Counted from the first letter of the stretch, positions 7,037-16,235 are shown. The stretch: DNA of 64,000 nt from Methylopila sp. M107 (GCF_000384475.1 NZ_ARWB01000001.1:1964176-2028175), one strand, 5' to 3'. Numbers and translations: made by a program. The notes: generated from the letters alone by a model not told the origin.

Positions 7037-9202
7037 GTGGACCAACTCGATCTGGCGAGCTGCGATCGCGAGCCGATCCATATTCCGGGCGCGATACAGC
7101 CGCATGGCGTGCTTCTGCTCGTTTCGCACGACGGCTCGACGATCCGCGCCGTGGCGGGCGACGTGGAGGGCCGGCTCGGGGCGAGCGACTGGCGGGGTCT
7201 TTCGCTCGCGGACCTCATAGGGCCGGCCGCGGCCGGCCGGCTCGCCGCAACCGAGTTTGACGGCGCCGTGGGCGCCTATCTCGGCGCTATCGAGACGGCG
7301 GGCGGCGAGCAGCTCGACGTCAGCGCCCATGACACGCCGGACGGCGTTCTGGTGGAGCTCGAGCCCGCCCATAACGTCGTGACATCGCCGGGCGTCACGT
7401 TCGGCGAATTCGAGGCGCTCTGCGCCGCGTTCGACGGCGCCGCGACGACCGAGGACCTCTGCCGGCTCGCCGCCGCGGAGTTCCGTCGCCGGACAGGCTA
7501 CGACCGGGTGATGATCTACCGGTTCCTGAACGACGAGTCCGGCTCCGTCGTCGCTGAGGATCGCGCCGAGGGGATGCGCTCCTTCCTGAACCACCGCTTT
7601 CCGGCCGGCGACATTCCGAGGCAGGCGCGCGCGCTCTACCTGCGCAACCACGTCCGCGTCATTCCGGACATTTTCTACGAACCCGCCCCGCTTCGCTTCG
7701 CGGAGCCGCGCGACGCGCCGCTCAACCTGTCCGACGCGACGCTGCGCAGCGTCTCGCCGATCCACGTCCAGTATCTCAAGAACATGGGCGTCGCCGCCTC
7801 CGCCTCGATCTCGATAGTCAAGGACGGCGCGCTCTGGGGCCTCGTCGCCTGCCATCATTCGGAACCGGCGATGATTAGCTTCGGCGCCCGTGCGGCCTGC
7901 CGCGCGATCGCGGGCGCGTTTGGCCGCCAGCTCCGCACCCGCGACGACACCGAGGCCTTCCGCGAGCGGGTCCGGCTCCGAAGCTTCCAGGACGATCTGG
8001 TCTCGCTGCTGTCGCGCGAGGGCACCCTCCAGGACGCGATCTCCAACCATATCGACGAGATCCGCCGGGCGCTCGGCGGCGACGGCGTCGCCATCCTGCG
8101 CGGCGACGACCTGCTGTTCAGCGGCCGCTGCCCGCGCGAGGGCGAGGCGCGCGCGCTCGCGCAGTGGGCGCTGAAGCGCGGCTCCGAGCAGGTGTTCGCG
8201 ACCGACCGGCTGGCTGAGCTCTATCCCACGGCTGCGAACTTCCAGGGCGTCGGCGCCGGGCTGCTCGCCTTGACGCTTTCGGTCAGCGACCCGTGGATCG
8301 TGATGTGGTTCCGCGCCGAGGAGATCGAGATCGTCGAGTGGGCGGGCAACCCCCACAAGGGAACGAGCGACGATCCGAACGAGATGCTCACCCCGCGCGG
8401 CTCCTTCGAGGCGTGGCGCGAAACCGTCCGGGGCCGGTCGAGGCGGTGGACGCCGGCCGAGGTCGAGGCGGCCGGCCGCTTGCGGTCCGCGGTCATCGAG
8501 GTCTGGCAGTCCCGCAGCCTGATCGAGCTCAACCGGCGGCTGGTCGCGACCATCGAGGAGAAGGACCTCGCGATCCAGCAGAAGGAATTCCTGATCGGCG
8601 AGGTCAATCACCGGGTCCAGAACAGCCTGCAGCTGGTCTCGAGCTTCCTTGCGCTTCAAGGGCGGTCGTCAAACCAGCCGGGCCTAGCGCCCGCGCTGGA
8701 GGAGGCGCGGCGCCGGCTGTCGGCGGTCGGCCTGGTCCACCGCCGCCTATACCGCTCGGACCAGGTCGAATCCGTCGACGTCGCCCGTTATGTCGAGGAG
8801 CTCGTCGAAGACGTCATCTCCTCGCTCGGCGAAGGCTGGTCCGACAAGGTGAGGCTCGATCTCGCCCCCATCCTGGCGCCGCCCGACCGCGCGATCAGCC
8901 TCGGCCTCGTCCTGACGGAGCTCATGATCAACGCCACCAAATACGCCTATGGCGGCGCAGCCGGCCCGCTGGTCGTCGTTCTCGCCGAGGAGCGCGACAA
9001 TCTCCGCCTCACCGTCGCGGACAAAGGCGTCGGCGTCGTAACCCCCGGCAAGCGCGGTTTCGGCTCCCGCATGATGGCGGCGCTCGTGAGCCAGCTCGGC
9101 GGCGAGATGACGCGTGAGGACGGTCGGCCAGGATTGAAGGTCGTCCTGACGGCCCCGATCTCGCCCGTGCGACAGGATGTCGTTAGCAATCGTTCAGCAT
9201 AG
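7037..9202 (+). CDS. Bacteriophytochrome histidine kinase
   Basis: 721 residues, GTG start. The domain order is PAS_2, GAF, PHY, then a HisKA_2/HWE-type kinase. Cys9 in the phrase SCDREPIHIPGAIQPHG is the biliverdin-attachment cysteine position of bacteriophytochromes. The GAF motif at about 189-196 reads FPAGDIPRQ where most family members have PASDIP; the chromophore-contacting Asp is kept. The PHY tongue PRxSF motif is present as PRGSF (about 453). The H-box EVNHRVQNSLQLVSSFL places the phospho-acceptor near residue 524, with the N-box LTELMINATKYAYG and a G-box GKRGFGSRMM. No receiver domain is fused, and no haem oxygenase (bphO) or response regulator is adjacent, so both must come from elsewhere. 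Confidence 0.92.
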   Translation: MDQLDLASCDREPIHIPGAIQPHGVLLLVSHDGSTIRAVAGDVEGRLGASDWRGLSLADLIGPAAAGRLAATEFDGAVGAYLGAIETAGGEQLDVSAHDTPDGVLVELEPAHNVVTSPGVTFGEFEALCAAFDGAATTEDLCRLAAAEFRRRTGYDRVMIYRFLNDESGSVVAEDRAEGMRSFLNHRFPAGDIPRQARALYLRNHVRVIPDIFYEPAPLRFAEPRDAPLNLSDATLRSVSPIHVQYLKNMGVAASASISIVKDGALWGLVACHHSEPAMISFGARAACRAIAGAFGRQLRTRDDTEAFRERVRLRSFQDDLVSLLSREGTLQDAISNHIDEIRRALGGDGVAILRGDDLLFSGRCPREGEARALAQWALKRGSEQVFATDRLAELYPTAANFQGVGAGLLALTLSVSDPWIVMWFRAEEIEIVEWAGNPHKGTSDDPNEMLTPRGSFEAWRETVRGRSRRWTPAEVEAAGRLRSAVIEVWQSRSLIELNRRLVATIEEKDLAIQQKEFLIGEVNHRVQNSLQLVSSFLALQGRSSNQPGLAPALEEARRRLSAVGLVHRRLYRSDQVESVDVARYVEELVEDVISSLGEGWSDKVRLDLAPILAPPDRAISLGLVLTELMINATKYAYGGAAGPLVVVLAEERDNLRLTVADKGVGVVTPGKRGFGSRMMAALVSQLGGEMTREDGRPGLKVVLTAPISPVRQDVVSNRSA

Positions 9203-9366
9203 CTTTCTGGTACCCCAAAGGACGCCTAAAGCCTGACTACGACGTAGTGTTGCGTTGCAGTGAAACCATGAGCCCAATAGCTTTCCTTCAGTTGCGCTGA
9301 AGGCCTCCGCGCGCCGCGACCATGTTCGCAGGCGCTAATTTCGAGGGGCGTGCGGGAGGAAATTCC

Positions 9367-11364
9367 ATGGCGATCATGAAGAAAAACAAGGTCATCACCG
9401 CCGACGAGGCCATCGCCCTCGTCAACGACGGCGACGTGGTGACCACCACCGGTTTCGTCCAGAGCTGCATCCCGGAGGCGCTGCACGCAGCGCTCGAGAA
9501 GCGCTTCGTCGACACGCAGAGCCCGAAGGGCCTGACCCTGATCATGACGGCGGGCGCGGGCGATTCGAAGGGGCTTGGGACCGGCCGGCTCCACCATGAG
9601 GGCCTGCTGACGCGCGTCATCGCGGCCAATTTCGGCCGCATGCCGAAGGTCGCGCAGGCCGCCAAGGACAACAAGATCCGGGGCTACAACCTGCCGCAGG
9701 GCGTCATCTCGCAGCTCTACCGCGCCTGCGCCGCAGGGCAGCCGGGCCTGTTCTCCAAGGTCGGTCTGCACACCTATGTCGACCCGCGCCACGGCGGGGC
9801 CAAGGTCAACGAGCTGACGTCGGAGGACATCGTCAAGGTCGTCGAGGTCGATGGCGAGGAGTGGCTGTTCTACACCGCGACCAAGATCGACGTCGCGCTG
9901 ATCCGCGGGACCTCGGCCGACCCCTCCGGCAACATCACGATGGAGAAGGAGTCGCTGACGCTCGACTGCCTCGCCCAGGCGATGGCGGCGCGCAACAATG
10001 GCGGCGTGGTGATTGCGCAGGTGGAGCGCATCGTCGACGACGGCTTCCTGCTGCCGAAGGACGTGCGCGTGCCGGGCGTGCTGGTCGACTGCGTGGTCGT
10101 CGCCGACGCCGAGCATCACCGCATGAACTACGGCGTGCAGCACAATGCGGCGCTCGCCGGCCAGATCCGCGTGCCGGTCACCGGCATGGCCAAGATGAAG
10201 CTCGACGCGCGCAAGATCATCGCGCGGCGCGCGGCCTTCGAGCTGCCGCCGAACGGCGTCGTCAACCTCGGCGTCGGCGCGCCTGAAGGCATTGCGGCGA
10301 TCGCGAACGAGGAGAAGGTCACCCCCTACATCACGCTGACCACCGAGGCCGGCATCGTGGGCGGCGTGCTGGCGTCCGGCTCGAGCTTCGGCGCGGCCGT
10401 CAACGCCGACTGCGTGATCGACCAGAACCAGATGTTCGACTTCTACGACGGCGGCGGGCTCGACATGACCTGCCTCGGCATGGCCGAGTGCGACGAGGCC
10501 GGCAACGTCAACACCTCGAAGTTCGGCGGCCGCCTCAACGGCTGCGGCGGCTTCATCAACATCAGCCAGAACGCCCGTTCCGTGGTGTTCGCCGGCACCT
10601 TCACGGTCGGCGGCCTCGACGTCGCGATCGAGGACGGCAAGGTGAAGATCGTCACCGAGGGCAAGTCGAAGAAGTTCATCAAACAAGTCGAGCAGAACAC
10701 GTTCTCGGGACCGTTCGCGCAGGAGCGCAGCCAGCCGGTGATCTACGTCACTGAGCGCTGCGTGTTCCAGCTGACGAAGGAAGGCCTCGAACTGATCGAG
10801 GTCGCGCCGGGAATCGACATCGAGAAGGACATCCTGCCCCACATGGAGTTCGCCCCGATCGTCCGCTCCCCTCGCCTGATGGACGCGCGGATCTTCAAGG
10901 ACGATCCGATGGAGCTGCTCGCCGACCTGCTCAACCTCAACCTCAAGGAGCGCGTCTCCTACGACCCGGCGCGCAACATCCTGTTCCTCAACCTCGAAGG
11001 CTTCTCGGTCCGCACCAAGGACGACATCCGAGACCTGCGCGAGGCGATCGTGAACGGCTGCGAGCAGGCGGGCAAGCGCGTCAACTCGGTGGTCAACCAC
11101 GACGGCTTCAAGATCTCGGAAGCGCTCTACGACGACTACGCCGAGATGATCGAATATCTGATGGACAACTACTACGCGACGACGACGCGTTACGCGACCA
11201 ACGGCTTCCTGCGCCTGAAGATGCAGGAGGCGCTGAAGAAGCGCGGCCTCGCCCCGCACGTCTTCGAGCGCAAGGAGGACGCGCACACCTTCGCCGAGCG
11301 CGCCGCCCAGTCCAACAAGGCGTTCGGCGAGGACCCGGACGACTCGGTCGCAAGCGCAGCCTGA
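9367..11364 (+). CDS. Fused acyl-CoA:acetate/3-ketoacid CoA-transferase with C-terminal extension
   Basis: 665 residues from ATG 9367, chosen for the GGGAGGAA ribosome site just upstream. Type I CoA-transferase alpha and beta halves are fused in one chain, as in YdiF/propionate CoA-transferase. The alpha half begins ITADEAIALVNDGDVVTTTGF. The beta half has the likely CoA-carrying glutamate in TLTTEAGIVGG (about 340). After the usual end (about 520) there are about 140 extra residues containing NILFLNLEGFSVRTKDDI and ending SVASAA. Expected role: moving CoA between short-chain acids in the cytoplasm. It stands alone in its transcription unit, so the substrate cannot be inferred. Confidence 0.85.
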   Translation: MAIMKKNKVITADEAIALVNDGDVVTTTGFVQSCIPEALHAALEKRFVDTQSPKGLTLIMTAGAGDSKGLGTGRLHHEGLLTRVIAANFGRMPKVAQAAKDNKIRGYNLPQGVISQLYRACAAGQPGLFSKVGLHTYVDPRHGGAKVNELTSEDIVKVVEVDGEEWLFYTATKIDVALIRGTSADPSGNITMEKESLTLDCLAQAMAARNNGGVVIAQVERIVDDGFLLPKDVRVPGVLVDCVVVADAEHHRMNYGVQHNAALAGQIRVPVTGMAKMKLDARKIIARRAAFELPPNGVVNLGVGAPEGIAAIANEEKVTPYITLTTEAGIVGGVLASGSSFGAAVNADCVIDQNQMFDFYDGGGLDMTCLGMAECDEAGNVNTSKFGGRLNGCGGFINISQNARSVVFAGTFTVGGLDVAIEDGKVKIVTEGKSKKFIKQVEQNTFSGPFAQERSQPVIYVTERCVFQLTKEGLELIEVAPGIDIEKDILPHMEFAPIVRSPRLMDARIFKDDPMELLADLLNLNLKERVSYDPARNILFLNLEGFSVRTKDDIRDLREAIVNGCEQAGKRVNSVVNHDGFKISEALYDDYAEMIEYLMDNYYATTTRYATNGFLRLKMQEALKKRGLAPHVFERKEDAHTFAERAAQSNKAFGEDPDDSVASAA

Positions 11365-11378
11365 CGGCGTCGCGACCC

Positions 11379-11408
11379 TGAAGCTTCGGGCGCGGGCCCG
11401 AAGCTTCA
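11379..11408. terminator. Bidirectional hairpin between convergent genes
   Basis: A perfect 13-bp stem (TGAAGCTTCGGGC pairing to GCCCGAAGCTTCA) with a 4-base loop. It separates the CoA-transferase from the convergent aldo/keto reductase, and its right arm contains that gene's stop codon. No T tract is present. Confidence 0.5.
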
Positions 11409-12245
11409 GATCATCGGAAGATGGCGCGGACGGGGGCCGCGCGGAAAGGCCTCGTCCAGCCGCGCGACCTGGGCGTCGCTGAGCGCAAGATCGCCCGCCG
11501 CCGCGTTGTCGAGCGCATGCGCCGCGCTCGACGCCTTCGGGATCGCCACGACGCCGGGCCGACGCGTGAGGAAGGCGAGCGCGACCTGCCGGGGCGTCGC
11601 GCCGACTTCAGTCGCGACCCCAGCCAGCGCCTCGCCGCCGCGCGAGTTCGCGACCGGAAACGCGCCGCTGCCGAACGGGCTGTAGGCCACGACCGTGACG
11701 CCGTGCCGTTCGCACCACGGAACGACCGCGTGCTCGATGGCGCGCTCCTCGAGATGGTAGAGCACCTGGTTGCAGGCGATCCGGCCCGGCCCTGCGATCG
11801 CGAGCGCCTCATCGAGGTCGTCGACGTCGAAATTGCTGACGCCCCAGGACAGGATCTTGCCGTCGGTCACGAGCCGCTCGAAGGCCTCGATCGTCTCGGC
11901 GAGCGGGATCGAGCCGCGCCAGTGCAGTAGGTAGCAGTCGAGCCGGTCGGTCTTCAGCCGCTTCAGGCTACGCTCGCAGGCCGCGATGGCGCGCGCGAGG
12001 GACGCGTTCTGCGGCAGCGCCTTCGACACCAGGAAGATCTCGTCCCGGCGGTCCGCCAGCGCCTCGGCGACGAGCGGCTCGGCCTCGCCATACATTTCCG
12101 CCGTGTCGACATGGCCCATCCCGGCGTCGAGGCCCCTGCGCAGCGCCTCGATCGCCTGGGGCCTGCGCGCGTCGTCGAGCATCCAGGTCCCCTGCCCCAC
12201 GACCGAGACCGGACGCGGGTTCGAACCGAACGCGCCTGTGCGCAT
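11406..12245 (-). CDS. Aldo/keto reductase
   Basis: 279 residues. A TIM-barrel NADPH-dependent oxidoreductase. The canonical tetrad is visible: Asp and Tyr in HVDTAEMYGE, Lys in FLVSKALPQ, and His in CYLLHWRG. The cofactor-binding end is in TRRPGVVAIPKASSAAHALDNA. It is close to the 2,5-diketo-gluconate-reductase/YeaE-type subgroup; the substrate is unknown. It lies downstream of usg on the same strand with 82 bases between, so cotranscription is possible. Confidence 0.9.
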   Translation of the reverse strand: MRTGAFGSNPRPVSVVGQGTWMLDDARRPQAIEALRRGLDAGMGHVDTAEMYGEAEPLVAEALADRRDEIFLVSKALPQNASLARAIAACERSLKRLKTDRLDCYLLHWRGSIPLAETIEAFERLVTDGKILSWGVSNFDVDDLDEALAIAGPGRIACNQVLYHLEERAIEHAVVPWCERHGVTVVAYSPFGSGAFPVANSRGGEALAGVATEVGATPRQVALAFLTRRPGVVAIPKASSAAHALDNAAAGDLALSDAQVARLDEAFPRGPRPRHLPMI

Positions 12246-12327
12246 GAGCGTCCCTCCATGGCTCCGGGTCCGACAGGCCCGACGCGCAGGGAGATGGATT
12301 GCCGGATCGATCCGGCAACGGGCCCCG

Positions 12328-12633
12328 TCAGTTGATGAGGAACTGCGCCCTGACCGGCCGGAAGTCCGCCGGCCCGATCAGCGCCTTGTGGCCGACCCGG
12401 ACCGAATGCAGCATCCCCTCGATCTCGCGCTTCCACCAATCGAGGAAGCCGCGCAGCACCGGATAGTCCGGCGAGCGGTCGTAGTCCTGCCAGACATAGG
12501 CCTGCAGCAGCGCCGGATGGTCCGGCATTCGGTAGAGGATTTCCGCGGTCGTCAGGCCGAAGCCGTCGATCTGCCGCTCGAAGTCGCTGCGCGGGGCGTC
12601 CGACGCCCCCTTGTCCATTTCGCATCCGCTCAT
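12328..12633 (-). CDS. Usg-family protein
   Basis: 101 residues from ATG 12633, preceded by GGAG about nine bases upstream; ATG 12618 is an alternative. The phrases TTAEILYRMPDHPALLQAY, VWQDYDRSPDYP and LHSVRVGHKALIGPADF match the Usg family, named from a Caulobacter gene near the tryptophan genes and confined largely to alphaproteobacteria. No biochemical function is established. Useful as a taxonomic marker. Confidence 0.85.
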   Translation of the reverse strand: MSGCEMDKGASDAPRSDFERQIDGFGLTTAEILYRMPDHPALLQAYVWQDYDRSPDYPVLRGFLDWWKREIEGMLHSVRVGHKALIGPADFRPVRAQFLIN

Positions 12634-12911
12634 CGGTCGAACTCCATCGCTGTGTCGCGACGCGGGTTGCCGACGCGCCGCAGATGAATTAGGGACGCTC
12701 ACGCATTCCATGACAATCCTCGAAAGTTAATAAACTCTGACCTTTCAGTGACTTGGCAGCATCGCATGACGAGTGCTGCCAGCGCGCGAAGGTTTCGCGC
12801 CGCCGAGAACCGGCGCCTGTCTTGACGCGTAGACCGCGCTACATCGAACGCCAGGCCGCCGGCGCGCTCATCTGCGCGCCACAAGAGCGGCGTCCCCCGG
12901 GAGCCGACACC

Positions 12912-13421
12912 ATGCGCCTCATCCTCGCCGCAGCCTTCTCGCTCGCCGCGATTTCGGCCGCCGAGGCGACCTGCTTCCGCGAATGCCTCGCCACGAAGAT
13001 CCAGAGCTCCTCCGACGACGACGAGATCCGCAAGGCCGCGAAGGCCTGCCGCGAGACCTGCGAGGCGAAGACGCGCGCCTCGATGGAGGCGGACGGCACG
13101 CTGGCCTCGGTCACGGACTGCAAGCCCGAGCCGCTCTCGCTGACCGATCTCCGCAAGCTGCGCGCCGAGACCGCGAGCTACTACGTGCAGTCGAACACCT
13201 TCATCTGGGACTTCAAGAACCCGTTCCCGGACCGGACGCTGACGCGCGTCGAGGTGACGGCGCAGAACATGGACCTCAACCAGATCGGCTTTACGGGCGC
13301 GGGACTGGTGCCGCCGTCGGGCGAAGGCGCCTTCGTCATCCCGGCCTTCTTCGACGGCTATCCGGCGGTCCGTTTCGCCGCCAAGGTGGAGAAGGTCTGG
13401 GCCTGCCCCGTCAAGCGATGA
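12912..13421 (+). CDS. Secreted protein of unknown function
   Basis: 169 residues. A short signal peptide (MRLILAAAFSLAAISAAEA) is cleaved before TCFRECLATKI. The mature part begins with a Cys-rich charged segment in which CFREC, CRETC and DCKP could form disulfides, then has a second half ending AAKVEKVWACPVKR. The longer upstream reading frame is ignored because the signal peptide and CCGGGAGCC ribosome-site region place the start at 12912. It lies seven bases before the DUF488 gene, so the two are probably cotranscribed. I do not recognise the family. Confidence 0.7.
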   Translation: MRLILAAAFSLAAISAAEATCFRECLATKIQSSSDDDEIRKAAKACRETCEAKTRASMEADGTLASVTDCKPEPLSLTDLRKLRAETASYYVQSNTFIWDFKNPFPDRTLTRVEVTAQNMDLNQIGFTGAGLVPPSGEGAFVIPAFFDGYPAVRFAAKVEKVWACPVKR

Positions 13422-13428
13422 GCGCCAA

Positions 13429-13899
13429 ATGAGCCGCCTGTTCACCATCGGCTACGAGGGCGCGACGCCGTCGGCGCTCGCCGACGCGCTGTCGAGCGCC
13501 GAGATCGATCTGCTGGTCGACGTGCGCGCGGTGGCGAATTCGCGGCGTCCCGGCTTTTCCAAGCGCGCGCTCAGCGCCGGCGTCGAGGAGCGCGGGATCG
13601 GCTACCTGCACCTGCGCGCGCTCGGCACCCCGGCGGAGGGCCGGGCCGCGGCCCGCGCGGGACGACACGCCGAGATGAAGGCGATCTTCTCCGAGACGCT
13701 GAAGACGGTAGCCGCGCGGGAGGACGTCGCCGAACTCGTGAAGCTTCTGAAGGCGGGCAAGAAGATGTGCCTGCTGTGCTTCGAGCGGGAGCCCGAGCAC
13801 TGCCACCGCATGATGGTGGCGGAGCGCGTCGAGGCGGAAGCCGGCGGCGTCGAGATCGCCCACCTCCACGCTCTGCCGGCGAGCTTCGAGCGGCCATGA
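13429..13899 (+). CDS. DUF488 family protein
   Basis: 156 residues. Family signatures are FTIGYEGATPSA at the N-terminus, VDVRAVANSRRPGFSK, and the C-terminal CLLCFEREPEHCHR, which holds conserved Cys and His residues that suggest a metal or nucleotide-linked catalytic centre. The function of DUF488 is not established. It is likely cotranscribed with the secreted protein just upstream. A 93-bp palindromic repeat follows. Confidence 0.88.
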   Translation: MSRLFTIGYEGATPSALADALSSAEIDLLVDVRAVANSRRPGFSKRALSAGVEERGIGYLHLRALGTPAEGRAAARAGRHAEMKAIFSETLKTVAAREDVAELVKLLKAGKKMCLLCFEREPEHCHRMMVAERVEAEAGGVEIAHLHALPASFERP

Positions 13900-13919
13900 C
13901 GCGCAAGTCGGCCAATACC

Positions 13920-14012
13920 GTCATGCCCGGCGGAGCCGGGTATCCACGCCTTTCTGAGCCTTGAGGCTCCATGACCAAGTCGTGGATACCCGCGCGAAGG
14001 CGCGGGCATGAC
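13920..14012. repeat. Palindromic intergenic repeat, family A
   Basis: It begins GTCATGCCCGGCGGAGCCGG and ends GCGCGGGCATGAC. Each end is a small hairpin (CCCGGCGGAGCCGGG; CCCGCGCGAAGGCGCGGG), and the inner parts TATCCACG/CGTGGATA pair with each other. The same design recurs at 30825-30917, 32812-32906 and, decayed, at 45423-45510. Confidence 0.8.
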
Positions 14013-14198
14013 GGCGGCGGTGCGATTTGCGCGGATCTGCTGGAAGGCGCCTGCCTTCGCGCCAGCGCATTAAATAACGTCCATGCAGGAACGGCGTATT
14101 CACGCCGCCGTTCCTGAGCCGAGCCCACCGAGGGGTCTTCCCATTCCGGGGCGGCGCTGTCCGTAGACTTCGGCGAGCCTTGATCTGGAGTGACGTCG

Positions 14199-14522
14199 AT
14201 GACGTCGTTTCGCAAAATCGTTCCCGCGCTCCTCTGCGCCGTCGCGGTCGCCGGCGCGGCCCTTCCCGCGAGCGCCGAGCCGTTCCATGGGGGCTTCGGC
14301 CATGGCGGCGGCTGGCGCGCCGGCGGCTTCGACCATCATCACGGCTGGGGCGTCGGCCGCACGCTTGCGGTCGGCGGACTTGGGCTCGCGACCGGCGCGC
14401 TGATCGCCAACGCCTATGAGGGTCCGGCCTACGCCTATGGCGGCGCCTGCGGCCAGACGGTCACGACCCATTACAACGCCTACGGCGAGCTGGTGAAGGT
14501 GGTCCGGCAGACCCCGTGCTGA
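14199..14522 (+). CDS. Small secreted Gly/His-rich protein
   Basis: 107 residues from ATG 14199 (GGAG eight bases upstream). The signal peptide MTSFRKIVPALLCAVAVAG...ASA is followed by a Gly/His-rich stretch (GGFGHGGGW, FDHHHGWGVG), then a glycine-zipper-like hydrophobic segment (VGGLGLATGALIA), and a tail with two cysteines. Such proteins are common in this order and have no known role; the histidines could bind metal. It is a lone gene between repeats. Confidence 0.7.
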   Translation: MTSFRKIVPALLCAVAVAGAALPASAEPFHGGFGHGGGWRAGGFDHHHGWGVGRTLAVGGLGLATGALIANAYEGPAYAYGGACGQTVTTHYNAYGELVKVVRQTPC

Positions 14523-14622
14523 GTTGGAGCCCCGGTTCTGTAACACGATAGCCGTCACCCGGCCGAAGCGCCGAGGTCCATTCGCGCCGACGTCTGAAGT
14601 CTCAAATGGCGACCGACAGCGG

Positions 14623-14652
14623 CCATGGATCCCGGGACAAGCCCGGGATGAC
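14623..14652. repeat. Short hairpin repeat
   Basis: ATCCCGGGACAAGCCCGGGAT is a single hairpin (ATCCCGGG/CCCGGGAT), ending in the GATGAC common to family A. It looks like a half-element and could act as a barrier between the convergent genes on either side. Confidence 0.55.
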
Positions 14653-14676
14653 GGCTGTCTGTCGGACAACAATCGC

Positions 14677-16230
14677 CTACCCTCCATACGTCGCCGGCAG
14701 CGCCTCCAGGAACCGCTTGGCGTCCCGGCGGATTTCCGCCACGCGCTCCGGCTTCATCTTGGCGAGCGTACGATACGGCATCGCGAGCCGCTGGTTGCCT
14801 GAGAGCTTCTTCTCGTTCCGGGCCAGAAAATCCCAGTAGAGATAGTTGAACGGACAGGCCTTTTCGCCGGTCTTCCGCTTCACGTCGTAGGCGCAGTCGC
14901 CGCAGTAGTCCGACATGCGGTCGATATAGGCGCCTGAGGCGGCGTAGGGCTTCGAGCCCAGCACGCCACCGTCCGCGAACAGAACCATGCCGTGGACGTT
15001 CGGCAGCTCCACCCACTCATAGGCGTCGGCGTAGACCAGCAGATACCAGTCCTGCACCTCGCGGGGCGCGACGCCCGCAAGCAGCGCGAAATTGCCCAGC
15101 ACCATCAGGCGCTGGATGTGGTGGGCGTAGGCGTGGTCGCGCGTGTCGCCGACGCAATTCGCCATGCAGTTCATGTCGGTTTCGGCCGTCCAGTAGAGAT
15201 CGGGCAGCTTCGCATCTGCGCCGAGGAAGTTCGTCTCGCGGTAGTCCGGCATCTTCAGCCAGTAGATGCCGCGGACATATTCGCGCCAGCCGATGATCTG
15301 GCGAACAAACCCCTCGACGGCGTTGAGCGGCGCCGTGCCTTGGGCGTAGGCCTCCGCCGCCGCGTCGCAGACTTCTCGCGGCGTGAGCAGGCCGGCGTTG
15401 AGGTAGGGCGAGATCAGTCCGTGGTAGAGGAACGGGCCGCCAGCCGTCATGGCGTCCTGATAGTCGCCGAAGTTTTCGAGCGCCTCAGCGACGAACTCCC
15501 GAAGCGCTTCGAGGGCCCCGTTCCGCGTCACCGCCCAGCCGAATTCGTCGAGCGTCCCAAAATTGTCCGGGAAGCGCGCCTCGACGAGCTCCATCACCCG
15601 TTTCGTCTCCGCATCCGGCGCGAACCGCATGCGATCGGGAAGCCGGTGGTCCTTCGGCAGCTTCTTGCGGTTCTCGGCGTCGAAGTTCCAGCGGCCGCCC
15701 TCGGGCTGGTCGCCGTCCATCAACAGCCCGGTGGCCCGGCGCATCTCGCGGTAAAAGAACTCCATGCGGTAGCTGCGCCGGTCCCGCGCCCAGTCCTCAA
15801 AGCCGGCCCGCGAGCAGACGAACCGGTCGTCCTCCCGGATGATCACGGGGCAGTCGAGCTCTTCGCGCCAGTCGTGAAACATCTCGAGCACGCGCCATTC
15901 GCCGGGCTCGGTCAGCATCACGCGCGCCGGTTTGAGCCGCTCGACCGCGCGCTTCAGCTCGCCGCCGAGCGATCCGGTGTTTTGGGCGTCGTCCAGCGCG
16001 ACATAGACGACCGATATCCCCTCCTCCCGGAGCTCCGTCGCGAAATGGCGCATGGCGGAGAACAGGAAGACGAGCTTCTGCTTGTGATGGGGAACGTAGG
16101 CCGCCTCCTCCATCACCTCGGCCATCAGCACGGCGTCCCGCGCGGGATCTATATCCTTCAGCGAAGCGAGCCCGCGTGTGAGCTGGTCGCCAAGAACAAG
16201 CCGCAGCGCGCCGCCCTGTAATTCTTCCAC
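14677..16230 (-). CDS. FeS-type (6-4) photolyase/cryptochrome (PhrB family)
   Basis: 517 residues. The N-terminal alpha/beta domain (LRLVLGDQLTRGLASL) is the antenna-binding part of the FeS-BCP branch. The helical C-terminal domain holds FAD and, by family, a [4Fe-4S] cluster. Four candidate ligand cysteines are visible: one in TDMNCMANCVGD, two in DYCGDC, and one in EKACPFNYLYWDF. The expected role is light-driven repair of 6-4 photoproducts, though some family members signal instead. An SDR gene lies five bases upstream of its start on the same strand, and DUF2256 is divergent beyond that. The same three families are often neighbours in this clade. Confidence 0.92.
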   Translation of the reverse strand: MEELQGGALRLVLGDQLTRGLASLKDIDPARDAVLMAEVMEEAAYVPHHKQKLVFLFSAMRHFATELREEGISVVYVALDDAQNTGSLGGELKRAVERLKPARVMLTEPGEWRVLEMFHDWREELDCPVIIREDDRFVCSRAGFEDWARDRRSYRMEFFYREMRRATGLLMDGDQPEGGRWNFDAENRKKLPKDHRLPDRMRFAPDAETKRVMELVEARFPDNFGTLDEFGWAVTRNGALEALREFVAEALENFGDYQDAMTAGGPFLYHGLISPYLNAGLLTPREVCDAAAEAYAQGTAPLNAVEGFVRQIIGWREYVRGIYWLKMPDYRETNFLGADAKLPDLYWTAETDMNCMANCVGDTRDHAYAHHIQRLMVLGNFALLAGVAPREVQDWYLLVYADAYEWVELPNVHGMVLFADGGVLGSKPYAASGAYIDRMSDYCGDCAYDVKRKTGEKACPFNYLYWDFLARNEKKLSGNQRLAMPYRTLAKMKPERVAEIRRDAKRFLEALPATYGG

Positions 16231-16235
16231 GCGGC

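Noticed and set aside
9226-11286. 686-codon open frame antisense to the CoA-transferase
   Set aside because: Antisense shadow of a strongly conserved gene; the translation is His/Asp/Val-rich with no domain.
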